A stretch of DNA of 64,000 nucleotides, from positions 174,260 through 238,259 of the forward strand of contig NZ_CADFDU010000011.1 of the NCBI RefSeq assembly GCF_902833045.1, written 5' to 3'. This DNA is from Burkholderia sp. BCC0322 (lineage in GTDB: Bacteria; Pseudomonadota; Gammaproteobacteria; Burkholderiales; Burkholderiaceae). Position numbers and translations under genes: made by a program. Every line of letters begins with the position of its first letter. Within the stretch, counting starts at the first letter, position 1. The notes beneath the pieces are model-generated. The model did not search any database. It worked only from the letters and a program-made list of their open reading frames with translations, and was not told the DNA's origin. Below are positions 10,083 through 18,308 of the stretch, one piece after another.

Positions 10083-10121
10083 ACGGCCGGCCGCTGCCTT
10101 TGCGCAGCCGCCGCCCCATCA

Positions 10122-10151
10122 AAAACGGCGACGCACTGGCGTCGCCGTTTT
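10122..10151 (+). terminator. Rho-independent terminator, probably bidirectional
   Basis: Thirteen-bp perfect arms AAAACGGCGACGC / GCGTCGCCGTTTT around a 4-nt loop. It lies between the converging antiporter and iorAB genes and has an A/T tract on each side, so it can serve both. Confidence 0.92.
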
Positions 10152-10171
10152 CACTCCCGCCCGCGTTCGCG

Positions 10172-13100
10172 TTACTTCGCGACGACGACCGGAATCCCCT
10201 TCAGCATCCCCGCGCCCTTCATCTCGTCGAGCGCGTGCTGCACGGCCGCGCTCGTCGCCGCTTCGATGCCGAGCTGCAACGCGAGCTTGCGCTCCGCGCG
10301 CTTCACGCCGGCCAGGTTGCGCACCTTCACGTGCCCGAAGCCGCGCACGCGGGCGTGCAGGTCGGCCAGTTGCGCGACCTGCGCCGCATTGCCGGCGGTC
10401 GTCGCGGCGAGCGCACGCGTGAGCGTCGTCTCGTAGTCGTCGGCGAGCGCGCGCTCCATCTTGCGCTCGACGGTGCGGCCGAACGGATCGAGCCACGTGC
10501 CGCGCAGGCTGCGCACGCGCGCCAGCATGCCGAACACCGGCCACATCCACTGGCCGAACTCGCGCTTCTTCGGCGCGCTGCCGTCGCGGCCGGCCTTCGC
10601 GACCGTCGGCGGCGCCAGGTTGAACTTCACGCGATAAGCCTGCCCCGGCACGCCTTCGAATTGCGCTTCGAGCGCCGTGCGGAACGCGTCGTCCGTGTAA
10701 AGCCGCGCGACTTCGTATTCGTCCTTCACCGCGAGCAGCCGGTAGAACGTCGTCGCGACCGCGCGCGTCAGCGCATCGTCGCCCTTCGCGCGCGCCGCGC
10801 TCACGAGGGCACGGTAGCGTTCGACATAGCGTGCGCCGCCGTATGCATCGAGACGCGCCTCGCGATCGGCGATCAGTTCGGCAAGCGTTTCCGGTGCGGC
10901 GTGCGTGGCCACCGCGTGACGCGCGTTCCACAACGCATCGAGGCCCGCCGCGTCGCCGGCCGCCATCCGGCCGATCGAGAACGCGAGCTTGTTCATCGGC
11001 ACCGCGACGTTGTTCAGCTCGATCGCGCGCATCATCGCGGCGAGCGACACCGGCACGAGGCCGAGCTGCCACGCATAGCCGAGCATCAGGATGTTCGCGC
11101 CGATCGAATCGCCGAGGAACTTCGCGGCGAGCGCTTGCGCGTCGCAGCTCGACAGGTAACCATCGCCGGCCGCGTGACGCATCTTCTCGAGCAGCGCATC
11201 CGCATGCAGATTCGCGTCGGGGTTCTGCACGAACGACGCGTTCGGGATCCGGTGCGTGTTGACGACGATCCGCGAACGCTCGTGACGCACCGTCTGCAGC
11301 GCCTCGGCGCTCGCGCCGACCACCATGTCGCACGCGAGCAGCACGTCGGCCTGCTGCGTGTCGATACGCACCTGGTTCAGCCACCGGTCGCTCGATGCGA
11401 TCCGCACGAACGACAGCACCGAGCCGCCCTTCTGCGCGAAGCCCATGAAGTCGAGCACCGACGCGCTCTTGCCTTCGAGGTGCGCGGCCATGCTGATCAG
11501 CGCGCCGACCGTCACGACGCCCGTGCCGCCGACGCCCGTCACGAGCATGTCGAACGGCGCCGCGTCGAGATGCGTGGCCGGCACCGGCAGCGCGTCGACG
11601 CGCGCGGCGAGCGCGGCTTCGTCGAACGCGGCACCGGCGGCCTTCTTCAGCGCCGCGCCTTCGACCGTCACGAAGCTCGGGCAGAAGCCGTTCACGCACG
11701 AATAATCCTTGTTGCACGACGACTGGTCGATGCGGCGCTTGCGGCCGAGCGGCGTCTCCAGCGGCTCGACCGACAGGCAGTTCGACTGCACGCCGCAATC
11801 GCCGCAGCCTTCGCACACCGCGTCGTTGATGAACAGGCGCTTGTCCGGGTCGGGGAATTCGCCCTTCTTGCGGCGGCGGCGCTTCTCGGCCGCGCAGGTC
11901 TGGTCGTAGATCAGCACGGTGACGCCCGGCGTCTCGCGCAGCTCGCGCTGCACCGTGTCGAGCTCGCTGCGGTGATGGAACGTCGTGCCCTTCGGGAACA
12001 GCCCGTGATGACCGTCGTACTTCTCCGGTTCGTCGGACACGACGACGAAGCGCGACACGCCTTCCGCCTCGACCTGCCGCGCGATCTGCGGCACCGAGAT
12101 GCTGCCGTCGACCGGCTGGCCGCCCGTCATCGCGACCGCATCGTTGTAGAGGATCTTGTACGTGATGTTCGCTTTCGCGGCCACGGCCTGGCGGATCGCG
12201 AGGATGCCGGAGTGGAAGTAGGTGCCGTCGCCGAGGTTCTGGAACACGTGCTTCGTGTTGGTGAACATCGCGTGCGCGGCCCAGTCGACGCCCTCGCCGC
12301 CCATCTGGATCAGCCCGGTCGTGTCGCGCTCCATCCACGACGCCATGAAGTGGCAGCCGATGCCGGCCTGCGCGATCGAGCCTTCCGGCACCTTCGTCGA
12401 CGTGTTGTGCGGGCAGCCCGAGCAGAAGTACGGCGTGCGCTTCACCGCGTCCGCCTCGTTCGACAGGATCTGCGGCGCGACGAGATCGACGACGCGTTCG
12501 CGGCGGTCGAGCGCCGGCTTGTGGCGCGCAAGCCAGTCGGCGAACACCGGCAGGATGCGCGACGGGCGCAGCTCGCCGAGCTCGGACAGCAGGCAGGCGC
12601 CGGCGGCGTCGTGCTTGCCGAGCACGCGCGGGCGCGCGCCTTCCGCGCGGTTGTACAGGTAGTCCTTGATCTGCTGCTCGATGACCGGGCCTTTCTCCTC
12701 GATCACGAGCACTTCGGCGAGCCCGTCGACGAACGTCTCGATGCGCGTCATCTCGAGCGGGTACGACAGGCCGACCTTGTAGATCCGCACGCCGGCCGCG
12801 TCGAGGTCGGCCACCGTCAGGTCGAGGCGACGCAGCGCCTCCATCAGGTCGAGGTGCGCCTTGCCGCAGGTCACGATGCCGACGTTCGCCTGCGCGCTCG
12901 GCGCGATCCACTTGTCGATGCTGTTGGTGCGCGCGAAATGACGCACCGCGTCGAGCTTCGCGGCGAGGCGCGCCTCGATCGTGAGGCTCGGCAGGTCGGG
13001 CCAGCGATTGTGCAGGCCGCCCGCCGGCGGCGTGTAGCCTTCCGGCGCCGGCCACCGCGTCTGCAATGCGTCGAGGTCGACGGTCGAGCCCGATTCGACC

Positions 13101-13744
13101 GTTTCGGAAATCGCCTTGAAACCGACCCACGCGCCCGAGTAGCGCGACAGCGCCCAGCCGTACAGCCCGAATTCGAGCATGTCGGCGATGTTCGCCGGGT
13201 TCACGACCGGCATGTGCCACGCGATCATCGCGAAGTCGCTCTGGTGCGGCATCGACGACGACACGCAGCCGTGGTCGTCGCCCGCGACGACGAGCACGCC
13301 GCCATGCGGCGACGAACCGTACGCGTTGCCGTGCTTCAGCGCGTCGCCCGCGCGATCGACACCGGGGCCCTTGCCGTACCACATCGCATACACGCCCTCG
13401 ACCGTGCGCTCGGGATCGGCCTCGACCCGCTGCGTGCCGAGCACGGCCGTGCCGCCGAGTTCCTCGTTGATCGCGGGCAGGAAGCGCACGCCGCCGGCGT
13501 CGAGCAGTTTCTTCGCCTTCCACAGCTGCTGGTCGACCATGCCGAGCGGCGAACCGCGATAGCCGCTGACGAAGCCGGCCGTGTCGAGCCCCTGTTCGGC
13601 GTCGACCGTGCGCTGCATCAGCAGCAGGCGGACCAGCGCCTGCGTGCCGGTCAGGAAGATCCGGCCGCGCGTCGCGGTCAGGTTGTCGGTCAGGCGGTAG
13701 TCGGACAGGGCAGGCGTGCCGTCGACGGGCAAGCGGGCAGTCAT
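10172..13744 (-). CDS. Indolepyruvate ferredoxin oxidoreductase, fused alpha-beta-type protein
   Basis: A 1190-residue three-part enzyme of the proteobacterial indolepyruvate (2-ketoacid) ferredoxin oxidoreductase family, which decarboxylates aryl pyruvates to acyl-CoA using thiamine diphosphate and Fe-S clusters. The N-terminal two thirds hold the pyruvate-binding and TPP-binding domains (for example FCSGCPHNTSTKVPEGS and GIGCHFMASWM). A cysteine-rich ferredoxin-like segment follows (CEGCGDCGVQSNCLS, then SSCNKDYSCVNGFCPSF). After it comes the gamma-type domain starting at MLVTGVGGTGVVTVGALI. The C-terminal 200 residues (FGQWMWPVFGML, VKFNLAPP) are specific to this fused form. The start at 13744 was chosen as the first in-frame ATG with family-like sequence. 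It is a single gene, convergent with the antiporter. A very long opposite-strand open frame is a GC-skew shadow. Confidence 0.93.
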   Translation of the reverse strand: MTARLPVDGTPALSDYRLTDNLTATRGRIFLTGTQALVRLLLMQRTVDAEQGLDTAGFVSGYRGSPLGMVDQQLWKAKKLLDAGGVRFLPAINEELGGTAVLGTQRVEADPERTVEGVYAMWYGKGPGVDRAGDALKHGNAYGSSPHGGVLVVAGDDHGCVSSSMPHQSDFAMIAWHMPVVNPANIADMLEFGLYGWALSRYSGAWVGFKAISETVESGSTVDLDALQTRWPAPEGYTPPAGGLHNRWPDLPSLTIEARLAAKLDAVRHFARTNSIDKWIAPSAQANVGIVTCGKAHLDLMEALRRLDLTVADLDAAGVRIYKVGLSYPLEMTRIETFVDGLAEVLVIEEKGPVIEQQIKDYLYNRAEGARPRVLGKHDAAGACLLSELGELRPSRILPVFADWLARHKPALDRRERVVDLVAPQILSNEADAVKRTPYFCSGCPHNTSTKVPEGSIAQAGIGCHFMASWMERDTTGLIQMGGEGVDWAAHAMFTNTKHVFQNLGDGTYFHSGILAIRQAVAAKANITYKILYNDAVAMTGGQPVDGSISVPQIARQVEAEGVSRFVVVSDEPEKYDGHHGLFPKGTTFHHRSELDTVQRELRETPGVTVLIYDQTCAAEKRRRRKKGEFPDPDKRLFINDAVCEGCGDCGVQSNCLSVEPLETPLGRKRRIDQSSCNKDYSCVNGFCPSFVTVEGAALKKAAGAAFDEAALAARVDALPVPATHLDAAPFDMLVTGVGGTGVVTVGALISMAAHLEGKSASVLDFMGFAQKGGSVLSFVRIASSDRWLNQVRIDTQQADVLLACDMVVGASAEALQTVRHERSRIVVNTHRIPNASFVQNPDANLHADALLEKMRHAAGDGYLSSCDAQALAAKFLGDSIGANILMLGYAWQLGLVPVSLAAMMRAIELNNVAVPMNKLAFSIGRMAAGDAAGLDALWNARHAVATHAAPETLAELIADREARLDAYGGARYVERYRALVSAARAKGDDALTRAVATTFYRLLAVKDEYEVARLYTDDAFRTALEAQFEGVPGQAYRVKFNLAPPTVAKAGRDGSAPKKREFGQWMWPVFGMLARVRSLRGTWLDPFGRTVERKMERALADDYETTLTRALAATTAGNAAQVAQLADLHARVRGFGHVKVRNLAGVKRAERKLALQLGIEAATSAAVQHALDEMKGAGMLKGIPVVVAK

Positions 13745-14078
13745 GGGGGATGTCTCCGGATTGTGCGGTTCTGGGCTGCTCGGTAGGGCGTCGGGCGACG
13801 CGTGACCGGCGGCAGCGAATGGCTCTATTTTTTCGCGCGCAGCCGAGAATGTTTTTCCTCATCTTGCTCGGGCAGGCTCTCAGTGAGAAAAACTGCGCAG
13901 CTTTTCGCCGGGATTTGAGAGAGTTTTCGCGCACGGTGGCCGGGCGGGATGGGCGACGTGTCGGGACCGGCGGGTCGCCTGCCGGGGAAACACGTGGCTG
14001 TCCGACGGTGGCCCGTGCAGGTGGCGGATGGCGCTCACGCCCCGTGTGACAAGGGTTTCAGCGGCTCGATGCGGTGAC
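13745..14078. other. Upstream region of iorAB, before the repeat array
   Basis: About 330 bp upstream of the iorAB start with no plausible gene. It includes AT-rich patches (CTATTTTTTCGC near 13830, GAGAAAAACTG near 13885) that could contain the iorAB promoter. I see no conserved operator. Confidence 0.45.
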
Positions 14079-15600
14079 CCTCACCGATGAAATGCACAGC
14101 ATTGCGATTGGTCGGTGGGGCGGGATGTCCACAATGCCGCGCCCCTCGGCCGACCGGGCTCGCGCGCTCACCGTTCGATTGCACAGCGTTTCGAGTGGCG
14201 TGGAGGCCGGGATGTCCACACCGTTGACGGAATGCATCCCGCGCTTGCCTCGACGCTCACCGTTGAAATGCACAGCGCGGCGAGTGGGTTTGAACCGCGG
14301 ATATCCACATCGATGGGGACGTATTGCATCGATCCACGGCTTGCCTTCGGTGCTCGAATACTCAGGGCCGCGAGCGGGTTTGTCGGCCGGAAAGGCGTGC
14401 CGGAACACGCATGCCGGGCAATCGCCGGATCGCACTCACCGTTGAAACACGCGAGGTTGATCGTCCGGACAGGCGCGCGGGTACACGCATGCGCCACGAT
14501 CGCGGGCCCGCACTCACCGAGGAAATACGCCGGGACGCGAGTGAGTTCATCGGCCGGGCATACACGCCGGAACGCGCTTGCGGCACAATCGCGGGCTCGC
14601 GCTCACCATTGAAATACACAGGGCTTCGAGTGTCTGCGATAGCGGTTATCCACGCCCGATCCGGCATTGCCGTCCGGCCACTCGGGCACCCTCACCGTTG
14701 GAAACCACAGCCCTTCGAGTGCTTCCGCGCGCAGGATATCCACATGGATGAGCATCCGCCGAAGCGATGACGGACGCGCGCCGCGGAAGGTGCGGCAGGC
14801 CGGCAATTCAAGCTGGAAGCGGCTCATCGGCCGATCGGGCACGGACACTCACCGTCGAAATGCACAGTGTCGAGAGTCGTTTCCGTGGCCGGATATCCAC
14901 ACGGGGCCCGTGTGTTCGTCGTTCGCATGCTCGCGTGCCAGCCCGAGATACACGATGCGCCGGACGGCGCCGGCGGCCGAATGATCGCATCTTGGTGCGC
15001 TGAGCGCCGATCCCGTGTTCACGCTCGCCCTTGCATCGCGCAGCGCTTCGAATCGCTTGCGAACGCGGCGATGCGCAGCGAAATCTGCGTATTGCCGACC
15101 ACGCGCCCGTGCTCGCCGTTAAAATGCACGGCCTTTCGAGCGACAGCCGGAACCGGATCTCCCCGTCGCGGCACCCGCACGGTTGCGCCGCGCACGCTCG
15201 CGTTCGGCTAGAATGCGCGGCGCTTCGAACCACGGCAACGATCGGAAATCCTCGTCAGGAAAGGCGCATGGCCCGATCGGGCGCCAACCCTCACCACTGA
15301 ATTCCACAGCATTTCGCGTCGTTTCGCAGGCGAGTTGTCCACACCCTGCTTCATGCATTCCGTATCATCCGGTGCCCCTCACCGGTGAAATGCACAGGGC
15401 GCCGAGTCGTTTCGGCGTGAGGATATCCACAACCGATCGCGCGGCGCGACTTTCGTCTGGCCATCGCCACGAGCGGCTCACGCATCTGCCGGCGGCTATC
15501 GGGCAGTCACCGGAAAGCCCCGTCCAGACGGCCTCGGCGGCACCCTCACCGTTCAAATGCACAGCATTTCGAGTCGCCTCGATCGTGGGTTATCCACATC
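14079..15600. repeat. Degenerate tandem array of about 88-bp units with paired CACA nonamers (DnaA-box-like)
   Basis: At least 16 units, nine of them clear. Each begins CTCACCGTTG, continues with nonamer 1 (AAATGCACA), a GCNTTTCGAGTCG-like core, and ends with nonamer 2 ([AT]T[AG]TCCACA). Nonamer-1/nonamer-2 starts: 14090/14125, 14177/14212, 14266/14301, 14612/14646, 14701/14736, 14858/14893, 15300/15335, 15388/15423, 15555/15590. In eight of nine the gap between nonamers is exactly 26 nt (25 in the fourth). Degenerate units keep the register near 14356, 14445, 14523, 14946, 15034, 15122 and 15211. Unit period is 87-90 bp except for one of 78 and intervals of 157 and 167. Nonamer 2 at 15590 is TTATCCACA, identical to a strong E. 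coli DnaA box. No coding capacity. Function unknown. Confidence 0.85.
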
Positions 15601-15645
15601 CGTCCCGACCGGCTGCATCGAGCGGGCACGCGCCCGCGGGTCGCG

Positions 15646-16203
15646 TTACGGGGCAATCGACCGCATGACCGCTGCCGGATTCCCGCCGACCAGCACGTTC
15701 GGCGGGACATCGCGCGTGACGACGGCCCCGGCCGCGACCACCGAGTTCTCGCCCACCGTCACACCGCCGACGATCGTCGCGCCGGCGCCGATCCACACGT
15801 TCCGTTCGATCACGATCGGCTTCGCGACGACGAAGTCGCGCCGCCGCGAAGGTTCGACGGGATGGCCGGACGTGATGAGGCTGACGTTCGGCCCGATCAT
15901 CGCGTCGTCGCCGATTTCGAGCCTGCCGAGATCGTAGAACGTGCAGTTCTGGTTGATGAACACATTGCGCCCGAGTTTCATGCCGGTGCCGCCCGTCGCA
16001 TGAAACGGCGGGATCAATACGAACGCGTCGTCCACCTGCGTGCCGATCAGTTCTCCGAACAATGCGCGAACCTCGGCGGCATCGTCGAACGTCAGGCGAT
16101 TGATCCGCGCGGCGATCGACATCGCCCGCTTGACCTCGGCCACCATCGCCGCAGATTCCGGCGTTCTTCTCGGAATGATCGTGGTGCGATCGTCGTTTGC
16201 CAT
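15646..16203 (-). CDS. Hexapeptide-repeat sugar O-acetyltransferase (maltose acetyltransferase-like)
   Basis: A 185-residue left-handed beta-helix acetyltransferase of the Maa/LacA/NodL type. The short N-terminal helical part (residues 15-60) is followed by hexapeptide repeats (MKLGRNVFINQNCTFYD, IGDDAMIGPNVSLITSGH, IVIERNVWIGAGATIVGG). His114 in TSGHPVEP is the expected catalytic residue, and DVPPNVLVGGNPA is the usual C-terminal CoA-binding turn. It transfers acetyl from acetyl-CoA to a sugar hydroxyl; the substrate cannot be told. Its stop lies 48 nt from the last repeat unit, and transcription runs into the array. A perfect 11-bp-arm palindrome lies 112 nt upstream of the start. Confidence 0.9.
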   Translation of the reverse strand: MANDDRTTIIPRRTPESAAMVAEVKRAMSIAARINRLTFDDAAEVRALFGELIGTQVDDAFVLIPPFHATGGTGMKLGRNVFINQNCTFYDLGRLEIGDDAMIGPNVSLITSGHPVEPSRRRDFVVAKPIVIERNVWIGAGATIVGGVTVGENSVVAAGAVVTRDVPPNVLVGGNPAAVMRSIAP

Positions 16204-16314
16204 GCGTGAGTCGTCTCCGGTGATTTCCCTGTTTCGTGATGCATCGGCGATTGCGGAAGGATGCCAGTGTTGCCATGTGCGGCATGCCGGTTCACGACAG
16301 GATTCTCATCCTGT

Positions 16315-16345
16315 TTATGACTAGTATTTACATCACTAGTCATAA
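16315..16345. promoter_or_regulatory. Perfect palindromic operator candidate
   Basis: Arms TTATGACTAGT and ACTAGTCATAA are exact reverse complements, separated by 9 nt (ATTTACATC). It sits between the divergent acetyltransferase and GST genes in an AT-rich patch. The form fits a dimeric repressor site (TetR, MarR or HxlR type). No such regulator is encoded nearby. Confidence 0.7.
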
Positions 16346-16522
16346 GCCTACACTCTTGTGCCACAAGACTTTTCCCGGCCTCGTACCTGATTCAAGCACG
16401 GCACACGACGCATCCGGCCATCATGCGCAGATAGCCCCCGGCGCCCCTGTCCGAACCTGCGGCGCTCGGGTACGCTTGAGCATCCACCGGGACCGACAGT
16501 CGCACCCAAACGCGGAGGCACG

Positions 16523-17137
16523 ATGAAGCTCTACTACTGGCCGAAGACCCGGGCATTCCGGGCGTTGTGGATGCTCGAGGAGCTCGGCGTGGTGTACGAA
16601 CTCGTGCCGATCGACTTGCGCTCGCACGAACAGGGCAGCGACGCGTTCGTGCAGGTCAACCCGATGGCCAAGCTACCCGCGCTCGACGACGGCAGCGTGC
16701 CGTTCGCCGAATCGGGCGCCGTGCTGCTCTATCTTGCCGACCGCTGCCCGGGCGCCGGGCTCGGCATCGCACCCGACGATCCGCTGCGCGGCCGCTTCCT
16801 CCAATGGATGTTCTTCACGCCGACCTGCCTCGAACCGGCGATGGCCGAAAAATTCACCGGCGCGTCGGGCAATCCGGTCGCGTTCGGCTGGGGCAACATC
16901 ACACGCGTGCAGCGCGCCCTTGCGCAAGCACTCGCCCATGATTCGTGGCTCGTCGGCGAGCGCTTCACCGCGGCCGACCTGCTGCTCGCCAGCACGCTGA
17001 AGATCGCGTTCGACGCGCATCTGCTGCCGCACGAAGGGGTGCTCGGCGACTACGTCGCGCGCGCCGAGGATCGCGACGCCTTCCGCCGCGCGGTCGCGAT
17101 CGAACGGCGCGAAGCGGCGCGCCTGCTGCATGTGTGA
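16523..17137 (+). CDS. Glutathione S-transferase family protein
   Basis: A 204-residue GST. The thioredoxin-like N-terminal domain (1-80) has MKLYYWPKTRAFRALWMLEEL, NPMAKLPALDDG with the cis-proline, and ESGAVLLYLADR, which binds the glutathione gamma-glutamyl group. The C-terminal all-helical domain follows, with the conserved helix LVGERFTAADLLLAS. Residues next to the usual active-site Ser are replaced by K8-T9-R10, so the chemistry is uncertain. The ATG at 16523 is preceded by CGGAGGCACG. It is a single gene, divergent from the acetyltransferase and converging on the potassium channel gene. Confidence 0.9.
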   Translation: MKLYYWPKTRAFRALWMLEELGVVYELVPIDLRSHEQGSDAFVQVNPMAKLPALDDGSVPFAESGAVLLYLADRCPGAGLGIAPDDPLRGRFLQWMFFTPTCLEPAMAEKFTGASGNPVAFGWGNITRVQRALAQALAHDSWLVGERFTAADLLLASTLKIAFDAHLLPHEGVLGDYVARAEDRDAFRRAVAIERREAARLLHV

Positions 17138-17188
17138 CGTGTAGACGCGTAGCGCGTGGGCGGCACGACCCGCCGCCCGCGAGCGCAC

Positions 17189-18151
17189 CTACGCGGCCGG
17201 GCCCGACGTCGCGGTGCCGGCATTGACCACCGCACCCGGCGAGCCGCGCTCGTCGGTATCGGCGTCGACCGGCACCACGTCGTGAAAATGCGTGTAGTCG
17301 ATGTGCGTGATGCCGTCTTCGTCGTGCATCAGGTCGACATAGCGGTGACGCCAGCGGATCTCGCCGTGCCCCCACGAATGACGCGCCTGCATCACCTGCG
17401 CGGTCGTCTCGTCCGAGCCTTCGATCGTGATCAGCAACGACGCGTCGCGCTCGGCAAGCGATTCGGGCGTCTCGCCGAACAGCGCGCTCGATTCGTCGAT
17501 CACGTGCATCAGGTTCCAGCCGAGCAGGAAAATCGGATGCTCGCTGCGCACGAGCGGCAGGTCGTGGATCTTGCGCAGCGTGTAGCCCTCGTGCGTCCCT
17601 TCGACGCGCATCAGCCGCAGCTTCGCCTGCGCCTCGGCAATCACGTTCTGGCGCGCATTCGCGGCGCGCACCATCAGCGTCATCCGGCCGTTCAACGGCC
17701 GGACGATCGCGTAGCGCGCGAACAGGATCTTCGCCTGCGGCCGCGAAAACCGCGCGAATACGAGCCCGGTGGCCAGCGCGATGCCCGACATCCCGATGAA
17801 GATCTCGAACGTCGCGACCAGGTGCGCGTAGACGGTCTGCGGATGCATGTCGCCATAGCCGACGGTCGCGAGTGTCTCGACGCTGAAGAAGAACGCGCCG
17901 CCAAATCCTGCGGGCGACTGGTTCGCGATCGACGCATGGCCAAGCAGGTAGAGGGTCGCAAAAGCGCCGTTGAGCAGCAGGAACAGCACGGCGAGCGACA
18001 GGAAGAATACGGGCCAGCTCACCGTCAGCGCGCGATGATAGAGGTCGCGCCAGCCGAGCGGCGGCATTCCGTACGCGATGACCGGGCGCGTGCCCGACCA
18101 GAGCTTGCGGCCACGGCCGCGGGAGGCTGGGGAGGACGAATCGACATTCAT
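17189..18151 (-). CDS. Inward-rectifier-type potassium channel (KirBac)
   Basis: A 320-residue prokaryotic Kir channel closely resembling KirBac1.1 of B. pseudomallei. It has an N-terminal slide helix (WRDLYHRALTVSW), outer helix (about 43-68), pore helix and selectivity filter TVGYGD (residues 96-101), and inner helix (about 110-135). A C-terminal cytoplasmic immunoglobulin-like domain follows with RPLNGRMTLMVRAANARQN and HPIFLLGWNLMHVIDESSPLF-type sequence. The tetramer conducts K+ across the inner membrane. The start MNVDSSSP at 18151 was chosen by similarity to KirBac1.1; the in-frame GTG at 18190 is possible. Confidence 0.95.
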   Translation of the reverse strand: MNVDSSSPASRGRGRKLWSGTRPVIAYGMPPLGWRDLYHRALTVSWPVFFLSLAVLFLLLNGAFATLYLLGHASIANQSPAGFGGAFFFSVETLATVGYGDMHPQTVYAHLVATFEIFIGMSGIALATGLVFARFSRPQAKILFARYAIVRPLNGRMTLMVRAANARQNVIAEAQAKLRLMRVEGTHEGYTLRKIHDLPLVRSEHPIFLLGWNLMHVIDESSALFGETPESLAERDASLLITIEGSDETTAQVMQARHSWGHGEIRWRHRYVDLMHDEDGITHIDYTHFHDVVPVDADTDERGSPGAVVNAGTATSGPAA

Positions 18152-18258
18152 CGCGCGGTGCCGGAAGCTGGGAGGCGATGAGCGTAGCACGCGCGGCGGC
18201 CGCCCGGTATGCGTGCCGGTTCGGAACGGGAATTCGCCGCGCCGCCGGCCGCGCGGCG

Positions 18259-18285
18259 CAAAAAAAACGGCCGCGGAAGCGGCCG
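18259..18285 (-). terminator. Rho-independent terminator of the sulfate-binding protein gene
   Basis: CGGCCGC / GCGGCCG stem (18268-18285) with a GGAA loop. On the minus strand it is followed by a T-run (A-run on the plus strand at about 18260-18267). It lies 24 nt after the stop at 18309. Confidence 0.88.
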
Positions 18286-18308
18286 GCTGTGTCGTCAGCG
18301 CGCGGCGC

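Noticed and set aside
10100-13786. 1228-codon plus-strand open frame
   Set aside because: Exactly antisense to iorAB; Arg/His/Ala-rich product typical of the GC-skew shadow of a real gene.
14058-15358. Several open frames of 80-165 codons on both strands inside the repeat array
   Set aside because: They read through repeat units in different frames, lack ribosome-binding sites and family similarity, and start and stop at repeat-determined positions.
14079-15600. CRISPR array
   Set aside because: Repeats are too divergent between units, conserved only in short boxes, and there are no cas genes in the window.
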